Shown: in pieces, positions 46,955 to 56,316 of the stretch
How the letters are laid out: each line of letters starts with the position of its first letter
Numbering within the stretch: the first letter of the stretch is position 1
Assembly (NCBI GenBank): GCA_004431415.1
Contig: QPMI01000494.1
Span: 372,001 to 436,000 of the forward strand
Reading direction: 5' to 3'
Origin: Cyanophora paradoxa
Taxonomy: Eukaryota > Glaucocystophyceae > Cyanophorales > Cyanophoraceae
DNA: 64,000 nucleotides
The notes under the pieces: model-generated
Seen by the model: only the letters and a program-made list of their open reading frames with translations
Databases searched by the model: none
Told to the model about the DNA's origin: nothing
Position numbers and translations under genes: made by a program

Positions 46955-49900
46955 CCTTATTATAGTGTTGTTTTGTTTTATAGTGTCCAATCGCAAGAGT
47001 AGTATAGAGGTCCTCACAAAGATACCTCTTAGTATCGAGCGCATTGAATGCCCTTTTCTTCATTTCCTGCGTTGTTACCTCGTGGTTCTTTGATCGGAAA
47101 CCTCGAACTGTTACTTTCTCCCGCTCCTTCATTGGATACATGACAGTGTTGTAGAATTGTAGGAACTCTAACCTATTCTGCACTACTGACCGCTGAACTC
47201 CCTTCAACTTCTTAACCTTACTATCAATAACATCAGCTTCCGTAGCATTCGACTTCACTCTTAACAAATCCTTCAACTTGTCAGCAATCACCTGTTTTAC
47301 ATTTTCTTCTGATCCCAGAGCCTTAACATTCAACTCCTTCTCGTAGGAGTATGCTTTTGGTTTGTAACCAGCAAACCTTGTAACGAGATAATCACCACAA
47401 TCATCCTTGAACAAACGGGAACCTTTTTATTTTTAGGGTTGTAACAGATGTGGGATTTGCTGTAATCAGACTGATCAAACCAATGAGAATCCTCAATCAT
47501 GTCTTTGTAGATATCGTCAGTCTCAATCAGATAATACAGGAATCTGTATCAGTCATGAGCAGCTTGGCTGATCCAGGTCCATACTTCACCATGATGTAAT
47601 CGTAATGGAAACGATACATGATTAGTTTGGACAGATCCAAGATAGCCTGACCAACATAAATGGGTTTATCCAACATAATAGAACCCTTATAGAACTCTAA
47701 AGCAGTAAGATTCTCATTGATAATCTTCACTGTCTTCAACAATGGATTGCCGTTGTGTTTGAGCTGCACCCTGGGATCGTTGCAAAGCTTTATGTTACTT
47801 CGCTTGCGAACGTTCTCCATGGTCTTTCCGAAAACTGAGTTATTCATGAGTTTGTAGAAATCTTTCTCGAAATCATTACGAGCTTGCGTCCGCAGTCCGG
47901 TATTGAAATCGATGTATGGTCTCAGCCACTCAGATTGATCATACATAATCCCACGATGAACCTTTGTTACCTTCAATCCTTTTGAGATGTAGTACTGCAA
48001 GTTTTTGATGTGTAGGATGTAATTGGTCTTGTTCATCAGATTGGGAACCAACTTACGAGTCTGGGTAGTTTTTCATCACCAATCATTTCAAGCTGTGTTG
48101 GTGAAATCATTGACTTGGTGATTATTAGAGATTCGGGAGCAAGAGGTAAATCACTGTGAAGATCATGTAGGTGTTCTGGATATTCCAAGTCAACCTCCAA
48201 AGTTGCACCTCTATCACCTTCCACATCAAAGCCCATATAATCGAAATTCTCGATGTCATCAATCCACTCAAATCCACCTCTGGGTAGCTTGAAACTCATC
48301 GCTTTCCCATACAGATTGTTGGCATCCCAAGTGGTGATATACTTTGTTGACTTTGATGGATCATAAGACTTCATGTAGGGGTTATTAGCCTCTGCATAAC
48401 GATTGGGAACCATGCAAACACCTCCACGAATTCCAAGTTCAAAGAATCTATACATTTCAGGGTCACTCAATTGCTCCAACTCCACACCTGTATATTTCAA
48501 CATCGCGAACCATGACAGGTGAGGAGCTGAAATGAAATGGATAGGATCGATCTTATAATTACTGTAGCAAACATTGCGGAATGTATTGAAAACGTCAGCA
48601 AGCAGAGCAACATCAGTAGAAAGATAGATATCGTGATAATCTCCGAGAGTTTTGCAGTTGAAAGCGTCCCATACCCTCTGGCAATGCTTGTAGTCGGAGT
48701 CACTTAATTCAGTATCATTGAGTTTCGAGTAGAAAGCTTCTTTGGGAGGTAATTGGGTCTCACTGAGTTTCTCGAAGCTATCCAGGTAGTCGTAAGGGAA
48801 GTGTCCCTTTTGCATCAGTAGCTCTCGCTGTTCCTGTGAGTAATTTACAGAATCACACCACTCATTGGTGAATTTGAAATTATTCTTACTGAGATTCTTT
48901 ACCAGACCATCAAGGCTCGAAGCCATGAAATTCAAAGAGTCCATGAACTTGTATGGTCCCATATCGAATGCTATGAACTTCTCAAAATTCTGGGCAATGC
49001 AACGAATTTCCTTACCAGGTTCATTGAAATTCAAAGCCTTCAGAATATAGTGTCCATCATAACCTTTTAGATTGTGGAACACAACTGGGATCTTTGGATT
49101 GATCTTTCGTTTCAGATTGCAAGTATTGCAAGCTGCTCCAAGGTAATCTCCTGTAATGTGATCGTGGTCTCTAACCTTTTTAACTTGACATGTGTTACCA
49201 TTGTCATCAGTTATAGTAGCTCCAAACTCATCTCCGCAGATGTAGCAAGCAACAGAATCTCTGTAATCCTCTTTGTGCCATTGTTCCATAACCATTGGTG
49301 CAACATGTCTAAGCTTCTCAAGTAAATCGGATTCAATCGTTTTCAGTGTCTCCATAAAGTGCTGTGTAACCTCATCATCATTTTCTGGGTTCTCCTTCCG
49401 ATACAATACCTGTTTTATAATCTCTTCGTTGTGGATAACCATGATTTTGTATCCACTGGGAATGTGTTTCTGGTAGACTGCAGTATTTTCACCTCGTGTC
49501 TCATCCACCTTTTGCAATATACATTCGAAGTCAGCAACAACAAACATTGGATGCCATACAGTCTTGTCAACATGTCTCTTTGGGTCCCACTTGGTCTTAG
49601 ATCCGCTTGGTGGCATTGTGTCAACTGTTGCATTTGGTCGATCGTAACACTTGTTGTGTTTAATGTGGGTCTCCAATACCGTTTCACTGGTGAACCCTCT
49701 CAAACAAGCTTTACAGAAATGGCGAGTTCCATGGTGCGAATTGGATATTAACCTTGACATGCTAGAAATGTAACCATAGTGGGTTTTTCGTTGACAGTCC
49801 ACAGAAGAATGTCAATTGTAAGATGTTGTTTAGATGGATCCTTACAGATATGGACTGGAACGATATGTGATCGATCGACCATATACACATTGATTGGTCG

Positions 49901-50875
49901 ACCAATCATTTTTGATGCTCGTTCGTACTGACGAGGATCATTCTTGAATGGGAACTCAAACTTATTCCAATTGAACTCATTCTCATACTTCTTGTATCGC
50001 TTTACATCGTATCGGTGTTTATGAGATAGCTCATGTTGATGTAGTCCAATAGTTACCGCCCATGCGAAACATTTATTATCTTTGTTCTGTGGATTAATCA
50101 CAGCTTTACGCTTTTTTATTCCTGGTGGGAGGTCAATATAGGAGCTACCTGCGAGTGGCTGATAAGTAAGAATCTGCAAGCGAACTGTTAAGATGTTTTC
50201 TAGCTTCCAACTATCAGGTGAAGTGAGAACCTCCTGCAATGCATCAATTGATTCATCAACAGTATCAACAATCTCTTGATCATTGACAAGAAGGTAGAAT
50301 GGGGTGGTCCATTGCATGGTTCTTATTTCTCCAGTTGCCACTTTCACATATCTCGCCATGCTGTAGAGGTTATACTTAATACCTCGTCTGTTACGAAGAG
50401 CATCTCGAAAACGATTGTAGAAGGGATCCCAACGAACAACCCTATCGATAAACTCATGGGCAGAAGCGATGTTATCTCTGGTCTGGTTCCTCAAAGTGAC
50501 TTCACTCACGAGATTATTCATAGCCTGCATTACCTCCGCCTCCTCACGTTGTTTCTTCTCATCCTCTCTCTGTTTCTTTGCCTCTTTTGCTATTCTTTCT
50601 CTAACCTTCTGCTTCTCAACATTCTTTGCAGTCCTCTCCGCTCTGGCTTCCTTCTTCTCCTGCTTGCGATACAAACGAGGCTCTACGATACCTCTCAGTG
50701 TATCTCTGATATCAATCAACTTTGGAATTCTAATTGCTTTGAAAGTAAATTCTCTCAAGAAATAGATATCCTGCTCTCGGGTCAATTTGTCTTCTACTTT
50801 TGCTTGCATGTAGTAACCAAGAATCTCATCCTGCAAATTCTTCGAAATTCGATTACTTGGTCGAGGCATTTTCAC
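46908..50875 (-). CDS. Protein-primed DNA polymerase B, interrupted by four single-base frame breaks
   Basis: Replicates the linear element using a terminal protein primer. The N-terminal part (50875-49748) has a Glu/Lys/Arg coiled coil and KAVINPQNKDNKCFAWAV. The next frame (49802-48036) has FCKACLRGF...HNKC, exonuclease motifs VVADFECIL and NLKGYDGHY, an endonuclease VII-like CYIC...RDHDHITGDY...CNTCN finger, and polymerase motif A (WDANNLYGKAMS). The next frame (48051-47527) has MNNSVFGKTMENVRKR (motif B) and LLMTDTDS (motif C). The last (about 47430-46908) has GYKPKAYSY, KGVQRSV and FNALDTKRY. Breaks lie near 49787, 48065, 47545 and 47430. Three sit in A5 runs, one in a CC pair, and each is consistent with one missing base. 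All catalytic motifs remain. Either recent decay or sequencing error; about 1,320 residues if continuous. Confidence 0.9.
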
Positions 50876-50900
50876 TTTTATATATACTCTATATTTTATT
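50876..50900 (-). promoter_or_regulatory. TATA-like promoter of the polymerase gene
   Basis: On the minus strand, GAGTATATATAAAAGTG ends a few bases before the ATG at 50875. It is the strongest TATA-like box in the element interior. Confidence 0.45.
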
Positions 50901-51049
50901 TCCTTAAGTCATTTTATACTCGCGTCAAATTTTACCGGCAAAACCAAAAGTCTCCAACAAAATTAATTCAGTCGAGGGCATTCATAAAAATAACAAAGGG
51001 TTGGCTCGATCATCGAACTCTAAAAATAACAGAAAGATTTATAGTTTTG

Positions 51050-51098
51050 CTTCCAGCGCGGTTTCCGCGGGTTCTCAGAGCAATCGCGCTGAGAAAAA
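51050..51098. other. Small hairpin TCTCAG...CTGAGA
   Basis: TCTCAG at 51074 pairs with CTGAGA near 51090, next to AAAAACG. It lies just 3' of the 87-aa gene and upstream of the polymerase gene, so it could help end transcription, though the stem is short. Confidence 0.25.
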
Positions 51099-51101
51099 CG
51101 A

Positions 51102-51365
51102 TTAACAAGCATTAACATACTTTGATGGACGTCCACGGTTGGTATGAGGAACGTCAAATAGATACTTTACATAGAGAATGGTGTTATTTACATATTGAGC
51201 CTTGCATGAAGTCATTATGTGAGCTTGTCTGAATTCTTCATCATTGTTATAGAGTTCGCTCCATTTTGCATTGCGTTTCTCATTAATCCTAGCAAGCGCT
51301 AACATACCCTTTTCTGTTTTACGGTAGCGGTAAGTTGCTTTCTTTTGGGCTTCTGTGATCGTCAT
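51102..51365 (-). CDS. Small basic protein of the element (87 aa), function unknown
   Basis: Starts MTITEAQKKATYRYRKTEKG and is rich in Arg, Lys and Tyr in the N-terminal half (LARINEKRNAKWSELYNN), with RGRPSKYVNAC at the end. The composition suggests a small nucleic-acid-binding or regulatory protein. It is transcribed in the same direction as the polymerase and separated from it by about 225 bp. I cannot assign it to a family. Confidence 0.5.
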   Translation of the reverse strand: MTITEAQKKATYRYRKTEKGMLALARINEKRNAKWSELYNNDEEFRQAHIMTSCKAQYVNNTILYVKYLFDVPHTNRGRPSKYVNAC

Positions 51366-51389
51366 TCTTGTCCTTTCTACTCTCTTAAT

Positions 51390-51634
51390 ATAAGTTAAGA
51401 AATCTTTAAGTAGTTTTTATGTCGTGTATATATTCTTTGTGAGAACCCAATCAATTTTTGGTCCCAATCGCATTGCATCCAGTTCGAAAGAAGATGCTGG
51501 AAAAATGATAAAGCCACCGATACCCAAAAAGGTTCACTTGTCGGATGCAAGTTTCTACCACTGAACCCGGTAGAACGGGTGATTAAAGTGATATCTGTGG
51601 ATAATTCACTTCGCTCTACAACGCCTCCATAAAA
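51390..51634 (+). pseudogene. Possible small plus-strand gene with an A5 frame break, no ATG
   Basis: Before the A5 run at about 51501-51505, one plus frame reads IASSSKEDAG. After it, the neighbouring frame reads GSLVGCKFLPLNPVERVIKV up to a stop at 51634. The two join if the run had one more A, the same kind of defect as in polymerase B. No ATG starts the first part, so this may be chance. A minus-strand frame of 96 codons over the same DNA looks less protein-like. Confidence 0.25.
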
Positions 51635-51717
51635 ATGAAGAAGTTTTGAGCCTACGGGATAAGATTGGTTACGTAGCGCTAACAATGTTCAAGATTTTTT
51701 TAATTCGGAAATGATCC

Positions 51718-52467
51718 TTAACGGCGATAACCAGGTTTAATACCGAGCTTGGCAAACCCTGAGACCATTGGGGCAGCATTTGGAATCGAGTTGACTGGAT
51801 CAGCCTGTGAAGTGGCAACCCGGAGGATTGATTTATTGAGGACCGGCAAATCCGTTTTGTTGGACTCTTGATAATCGATGGTCTTTGCAATCAATTCGGC
51901 TGGTGATTCTTTCACGACATGAACAGGTTCAGGGATGACTTCATGGGTTACTTCTGGTTTCTTCTCCACCTTTTCCTTTGTGATTGGCTGTTCCTTGATC
52001 CTGTTTTCGTTTTTGGTCTCTGCTGCAATGCCATCAACAAGACTCCTAGCATACTGGTATGTCACAGATTTCAGTCCACCAGTGGTTGAACGAATAAAGT
52101 AGCGGTTGCGATGGTCTTTCTCGGAATAGGTTGAGTAGAGTCGCTCACCACCATCAAGCAGTTTCAGCAGTGTTGATGATGAGGCAACCTTGTCCTTTGT
52201 CGATGATTTGAACTGTCCTTTCTTGATTCCTCGTTTGGCTCCAGGCATGCGGTTCAGTGGGACTTGGTCAACCAGGGCATTATCATCATTTGAGTTTGAA
52301 GTAAGCGCAATTGTGTGAGCATTCATGGTCTGGTGAACATTTTTATCGAGATCACCAGTTCCGTATGCTGCGGTTCCTTTCGATTTCTTAAACTGTTTCC
52401 GTTCTGGTTCTGCTTGCTCAACTGGTTTGGCTAAGAAATTCTTTGGCTGGGTCTTTCGAGTTGCCAT
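51718..52467 (-). CDS. Putative virion-associated protein (249 aa)
   Basis: I do not recognise a domain. The N-terminus is Lys/Gln-rich (MATRKTQPKNFLAKP), the middle has KDHRNRYFIRSTTGG and TYQYARSLVDGIAAE, and a Glu/Pro/Val-rich linker precedes the end FAKLGIKPGYRR. It lies directly downstream of the penton gene in the same direction (37 bp apart) and near the capsid genes, which suggests a minor structural or scaffold role. The position matches the place where related elements often carry minor virion proteins, but no protease motif is present. Confidence 0.55.
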   Translation of the reverse strand: MATRKTQPKNFLAKPVEQAEPERKQFKKSKGTAAYGTGDLDKNVHQTMNAHTIALTSNSNDDNALVDQVPLNRMPGAKRGIKKGQFKSSTKDKVASSSTLLKLLDGGERLYSTYSEKDHRNRYFIRSTTGGLKSVTYQYARSLVDGIAAETKNENRIKEQPITKEKVEKKPEVTHEVIPEPVHVVKESPAELIAKTIDYQESNKTDLPVLNKSILRVATSQADPVNSIPNAAPMVSGFAKLGIKPGYRR

Positions 52468-52503
52468 TTGTAATATCGAGACAAATTTATTCTACAGTAT
52501 TTC

Positions 52504-53376
52504 CTATGACCGTGAGAACGGCAAGTAGAGTCCCTCCAACTCTTTTATGACATTCTTCAATGCTTTCTTTGTCAGATCTTTATCATCTTCAGTAATCAGT
52601 TCGAGAGTCATCGACCAGTCAGTGGTAATATCCGTTTCAGCACCATTCCAGTATGTGAGACGAACTTTTAGCGTTTCAACTTCCACCAAACCGTTTTGCT
52701 CATGCAGGATCATGGAATTATTCGATGAATCATATTTTAAGAGACTGCCTACCGTTTGATCAATCTCGATTTTTGCGAGGGCTTTATCATCGCTTGTGTT
52801 CTTGCTTACATAGTTGCCTTTGAGTGGGTCAACGTGGAGAAGGATGTAAGAGTTGAACAGAAGATCGAGCGGTATAACACTGTCAATGTAGTAATTATAA
52901 GTATAAGCTCCAACTGTTACAGGTGAATCGAGCAGGGCAGAAGCGTATCCATTTTCAGAACTGTCAGGTCTGCGATCTGGGAAACCAAGGAAGTTCGCTA
53001 AGATCCGACTTCCAAAGGTGAGGGTAAATGTTGCATCGCACATGAACCGTAGAAACATGGTAACAGGATCATATGTAACGTAGAAATGGCGAGTATAGGT
53101 AGTTCCCGCTGCTCCGTACACTTGTGAAGCTAGTTTGGCATTTAGAAGATTCACCAAACTATCCGAAGTATATGTCCCTTTCGAAATAGTGTTACTCTTG
53201 GTCTTAATTACATCCCCAACATCATAGGTTCCTGTAATCAAACTTCCATTCTCGCTAAGATTGTAAATGTTATTGAACATCTCAAAGTTAGTCACTCTGC
53301 AGGCTCTCACATTTTGGATTGCATGGGGAATTTTGTAAGTAAAGTTCGTTGGGTTCCATCATCTCGGTCCCTGGAA
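52504..53376 (-). CDS. Penton / minor capsid protein
   Basis: Forms pentons at capsid vertices in Polinton-type virions (single jelly roll). Strands such as FYVTYDPVTMFLRFMCDATF, the ILANFLGFPD turn and LKVRLTYWNGAETD near the C-terminus are typical. The open frame from 53310 begins at GTG, but a protein-like N-terminal strand (NFTYKIPHAI) continues upstream in the same frame to a stop just before 53376. An ATG-ATG pair sits there one frame away, so a single-base change may separate start codon and gene. Divergent from the capsid gene; about 80-140 bp between them. Confidence 0.8.
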
Positions 53377-53454
53377 TCAATATTAAGGTAATGACGCGTC
53401 ATTCTGTTTAATAAAGCATTTTAAAAATTTCTTTTGGTATTTTAAACATAAGAG
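53377..53454. promoter_or_regulatory. Divergent promoter between penton and capsid genes
   Basis: AT-rich 78-bp interval (TTTAATAAAGCATTTTAAAAAT) from which the penton (-) and major capsid (+) genes diverge, allowing co-expression of structural genes. Confidence 0.4.
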
Positions 53455-54681
53455 ATGGCACTCACTGGAACTACCCTTAAGGAACTCCTCGTAACTCCCG
53501 GTTCCGATCAAATTTATCTATCCCCTGGTCTCCAAATCGGAACCAACCCCAAGTACAAACCATTCCTCGAGCAAGTTCGTCCCCGAGGCAATACTTTTGG
53601 CTTTAAGAATACCGCTTACTTTGATCTACCTCGCAAGCAACTCCTTGCTGGTGTTTCGCTCTATTTCAAGATTGCCACTGGTGGTGGTGTAGCCTGCACC
53701 CTCCCCAATGGTGGTTCTTCCTTTATTAATGAGGTCCGCTTTGTTCATGGTGGTTTCAAGTATATCATCCCTGGTGACTGGATAACTGTTAACGCTCTGA
53801 TTGATAATGATCATGCTACCATGAGCAGCATGTATGCTTCTCTTGGTTACTTCAAAGAACTTGATCGTGAAAGCACAGATGAGGCTATGGAATACATTGT
53901 GAAAATTCCCGCTGCTTTCTGGGATGATGCTTACTTCCCACTATGCACACTGGCGGATATGCCAACAATTGAGGTTGATTTCCGTGATGCTGGGATAGTC
54001 AAAGTTCCTGCTGGTGGATCTGTTACATTTGCGGATTGCTCCCTGATCTGTCAATTTGTAAACATCGCTTCGGCTGAGGCTGAGACACTTTTGAAAATGG
54101 CAAATGAACAAGGTGGCATTCGTATTCCGATCACAGAGGTCATCCACAAGAAGACACGAGCGCTCAAAACAGCTGATGCTGGTGAATCGGTTGAGGTGAC
54201 ACTCGCTAATGTTTCTGGTCTGGTTCATTCGATTCTCATGACTGTTCGAGAGGTGAACAAACTCAACACCTACACTCATTCTGATTTCTGTGGTCATGTT
54301 TCGGATGTTAAAATCGATCAGTTCCAGATCTTCCACAACAATCGCTCCCTTGATATCTCTAACAAACCCATTTCCGGTTTCCTCTCCGCTGTCAATCACA
54401 TTCCCTCTCATTACAAGGGTGTTACTGTTGGCAATACCACCTACGGATTCGAGTCTGGAAATGTTTATGGAATTGTTCTTTCCAAGTCCGGAAAAGATTC
54501 GCTTCGGAACTCGGTTATGGGTTACCAGGATTTCTTCAACAGCAGCTCGAGTTACATGGATCTCACTGTTTCGGGATGCACTGATGCTGCTCCTGTTCAG
54601 GTTGATATCTTTTGCTTACGACATAATGTTATGGTCATCAATATCTACACCATCTCTACCCTAAAAGTCTCGAACTTTTAA
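53455..54681 (+). CDS. Major capsid protein, double jelly roll (408 aa)
   Basis: Builds the icosahedral shell; the double jelly roll is the hallmark of Polinton-like and adintovirus-like elements. The N-terminal part has a conserved-looking loop (FLEQVRPRGNTFGFKNTAYF) and strand F-x-LPRKQLLAGVSLYFKI; the middle has IPAAFWDDAYFPLCTLADMP and EVDFRD; the second barrel has HNNRSLDISNKPISGF and YMDLTVSGCTDAAPVQVDIF. At 408 residues it is shorter than animal Polinton capsid proteins and in the range of algal PLV ones. The frame is intact from ATG to stop. The next gene, the ATPase, starts 79 bp downstream in the same direction. Confidence 0.85.
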   Translation: MALTGTTLKELLVTPGSDQIYLSPGLQIGTNPKYKPFLEQVRPRGNTFGFKNTAYFDLPRKQLLAGVSLYFKIATGGGVACTLPNGGSSFINEVRFVHGGFKYIIPGDWITVNALIDNDHATMSSMYASLGYFKELDRESTDEAMEYIVKIPAAFWDDAYFPLCTLADMPTIEVDFRDAGIVKVPAGGSVTFADCSLICQFVNIASAEAETLLKMANEQGGIRIPITEVIHKKTRALKTADAGESVEVTLANVSGLVHSILMTVREVNKLNTYTHSDFCGHVSDVKIDQFQIFHNNRSLDISNKPISGFLSAVNHIPSHYKGVTVGNTTYGFESGNVYGIVLSKSGKDSLRNSVMGYQDFFNSSSSYMDLTVSGCTDAAPVQVDIFCLRHNVMVINIYTISTLKVSNF

Positions 54682-54760
54682 AGTTCTTTTCTTTCGTTAG
54701 AGTAGGAAGCGCAAAATTAGTAGGGTTGGGGTTTATTTTGTTTTTTATCTTATTACTGTA

Positions 54761-55528
54761 ATGGATAACACAGGAATGGATATTGATTTGAATGACATCT
54801 CAGAGTTTGAGCCTGCAAGAACAGTTAAATTAAGCACGCGTTTTTTATTATGTGGACGCAGCAATTCTGGTAAGACAACTTACTGCAAATATCTACTTTA
54901 TGAACTGAGGGATAAGATCGATCAGATTGTAGTCTTTAGTTCTACTGCGTTTACTGGTCAATTCAGAGATATAACGCATCCTGATAATATCTATGAGGAA
55001 TGGGACGATAATGTAGTAGTGAAACTCATTAGCATGCAAAAGAAACGAATCGAAAATAATGCAAAACGCAACAATCTTGTTATTATACTTGATGATATGA
55101 TCGGTTCTTCTTTGGATATGCATAATTCGGCTGTGTTATCTAAATTGATCACTACAGCCCGTCATTATTCGATTACAGTAATTATTAATACTCAACGTTT
55201 ATGTTCAATTTCTACTACGATTCGTCGAAATGTTGAGTTCGTAGTATTTTTCAATATTCTCGGGAATGAGAAGGAGTTTAACTGCGCTTATGATGAGTAT
55301 AATGGTGGTCTTGATAAAAAGACCTACAAGGAATTGCATAGACTGTGGGGTTATAACTACCAAACAGTCATAACTGGATTGCAAGGGTATGATATAAAAG
55401 TATACACAGACCGGGCAATATTAACAGATGATGATATGAAGGGCTTTAAGAAGTTTGTTAAGAGACGAGCGATAAAAAAGAGAGAATCAATAAGAATTAG
55501 TAATGAACCTACGACTATTACGGTTTAG
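54761..55528 (+). CDS. Genome-packaging ATPase, A32/FtsK-HerA type (255 aa)
   Basis: Powers DNA translocation into capsids. Walker A is GRSNSGKTT at residues 32-40. Walker B is LVIILDDM with Asp111-Asp112. Asn143-Thr144-Gln145 (IINTQRL) fits the sensor position of the A32 group. The C-terminus is basic (FVKRRAIKKRESIR). The frame is intact, including a preserved A6 run near 55476. Its stop codon overlaps by three bases the stop of the small gene on the other strand. Confidence 0.9.
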   Translation: MDNTGMDIDLNDISEFEPARTVKLSTRFLLCGRSNSGKTTYCKYLLYELRDKIDQIVVFSSTAFTGQFRDITHPDNIYEEWDDNVVVKLISMQKKRIENNAKRNNLVIILDDMIGSSLDMHNSAVLSKLITTARHYSITVIINTQRLCSISTTIRRNVEFVVFFNILGNEKEFNCAYDEYNGGLDKKTYKELHRLWGYNYQTVITGLQGYDIKVYTDRAILTDDDMKGFKKFVKRRAIKKRESIRISNEPTTITV

Positions 55529-55665
55529 ATAACAAGGAATGTTTGAAACTCATTTCGTGTCCATAGTTTCATTTCATAATCCCATTTTGCTTTTTTCTCT
55601 TTTGCGATTTTTCGATCATTGTAATCACAATCAAAGTAAAACTTCTTAATTGTATTTGTCTCCAT
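55525..55665 (-). CDS. Second, single-domain DUF5710-like gene (46 aa)
   Basis: Minus-strand ATG at 55665 gives METNTIKKFYF, then IAKEKKAKWDYEMKLW, the same KxxAKWDxxxKLW core as the first domain of the 120-aa protein at 45537. The DNA before the start codon (ATATAAAAATAAT...ATCTGAATAAAATGGA) is almost the same as before 45537. Thus both ends of the element carry a DUF5710 gene reading inward, in mirrored position. This copy stops after one domain and is short enough to be overlooked in annotation. Confidence 0.65.
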   Translation of the reverse strand: METNTIKKFYFDCDYNDRKIAKEKKAKWDYEMKLWTRNEFQTFLVI

Positions 55666-55682
55666 TTTATTCAGATTATCAT

Positions 55683-55694
55683 ATTATTTTTATA
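55683..55694 (-). promoter_or_regulatory. TATA-like box of the right DUF5710 gene
   Basis: TATAAAAATAAT on the minus strand, mirrored from the left end. Confidence 0.45.
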
Positions 55695-55714
55695 TGAAAC
55701 AATCAATGAGGAAT

Positions 55715-55995
55715 AACATCGATAAATAAGATTTAAGATATAACTTCGATTAATTAATTTAAGATATAACTTCGATAAATAAGATTTAAGATATAACTTC
55801 GATTAAATAAAATAGATTGTGACTGAGGCTTACTGAGATTTACTGAGATTGGGGATTGGGTTACTGGGAATCATGCGGATATTGCTTGAAGGGGCAAATT
55901 ATATTGGGGTAATTTTTGGGTGTAATGCATATAACTTCGATTGATTAGATTTTAGATATAACTTCGATTAAATAAAATAGATTGTGACTGAGGCT
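55715..55995. repeat. ATATAACTTCGAT short repeats inside the right end
   Basis: AGATATAACTTCGATTAA and variants occur about six times, and GATTGTGACTGAGGCTTACTGAGATT occurs in two copies (about 55817 and 55981). They are absent from most of the left end, so the right end is expanded. Confidence 0.75.
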
Positions 55996-56128
55996 TACTG
56001 AGATTTAACGTTTTGTTTTGTGTAGTTACTGTGAATGGTTTGTTTTTGTCGAAACGTTTGTGGAATATCGAAAAGTTTAAAGTTTATTCGATTTTATTAC
56101 CATATATAATCTCGTGGGGCAGTATGCC
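55989..56128 (-). repeat. Inner extra copy of the terminal repeat
   Basis: Reads, on the minus strand, from GGCATACTGCCCCACGA through ATTCCACAAACGTTTCGAC to AATCTCAGTAAGCCT. It follows the left terminus 45302-45450 more closely and for longer than the outermost right copy does. Confidence 0.8.
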
Positions 56129-56244
56129 AATGATATAACATCGAATTTTGTTTATGATGCTTACTGAGATTTACTGAGATTGGTGATTGGGTTACTGAGA
56201 ATGGTCTGTTTTGTTGAAATGTTTGTTGAAAACATGAAAAAATG

Positions 56245-56310
56245 AAAGTTTATTCGATTTTATTACCATATATAATTTCGTGGGGCAGTATGCCCAATTT
56301 ACATTTTTTT
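56245..56310 (-). repeat. Right terminal inverted repeat (66 bp perfect core)
   Basis: Perfect inverse complement of 45285-45350, ending in T7 at the element border. Confidence 0.95.
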
Positions 56311-56316
56311 GTGTGC
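56311..56316. repeat. Target site duplication GTGTGC, right
   Basis: Second copy of the 6-bp duplication; on the minus strand GCACAC falls in the Gly-His-Thr codons of the oxygenase. Confidence 0.9.

Larger units (their letters stand above)
45285..56310. mobile_element. Complete Polinton-like virus element, 11,026 bp
   Basis: It is AT-rich against a GC-rich host, bounded by 66-bp perfect inverted repeats that begin A7-TGTAAATTGGGC and flanked by a perfect GTGTGC duplication. It encodes the hallmark set: retroviral-type integrase, protein-primed DNA polymerase B, double-jelly-roll capsid protein, penton and A32-like ATPase, with opposite gene orientations around 53400. No maturation protease was found. 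The insertion lies in an exon of the 2OG-Fe(II) oxygenase gene. Perfect repeats and duplication argue for a young insertion, but polymerase B is broken by single-base frame changes. Confidence 0.95.

Noticed and set aside
46954-47044. Extended N-terminus of the integrase from 47044
   Set aside because: That part is antiparallel in phase to the conserved polymerase C-terminus and has no integrase features; the ATG at 46954 fits better.
48050-48065. Small intron at a GTAAGT in the polymerase gene
   Set aside because: Only a few bases separate the two coding frames, far too short for an intron; a single-base frame break explains it.
46908-50875. Assembly-wide collapse of every A6 run to A5
   Set aside because: A6 runs survive in frame elsewhere in the element (near 50110 and 55476), so a simple systematic collapse does not explain the breaks; isolated errors remain possible.
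51395-51685. 96-codon minus-strand frame in the element
   Set aside because: Its composition is not protein-like, it overlaps the start of the 249-aa gene region, and the plus-strand reading of the same DNA looks better.
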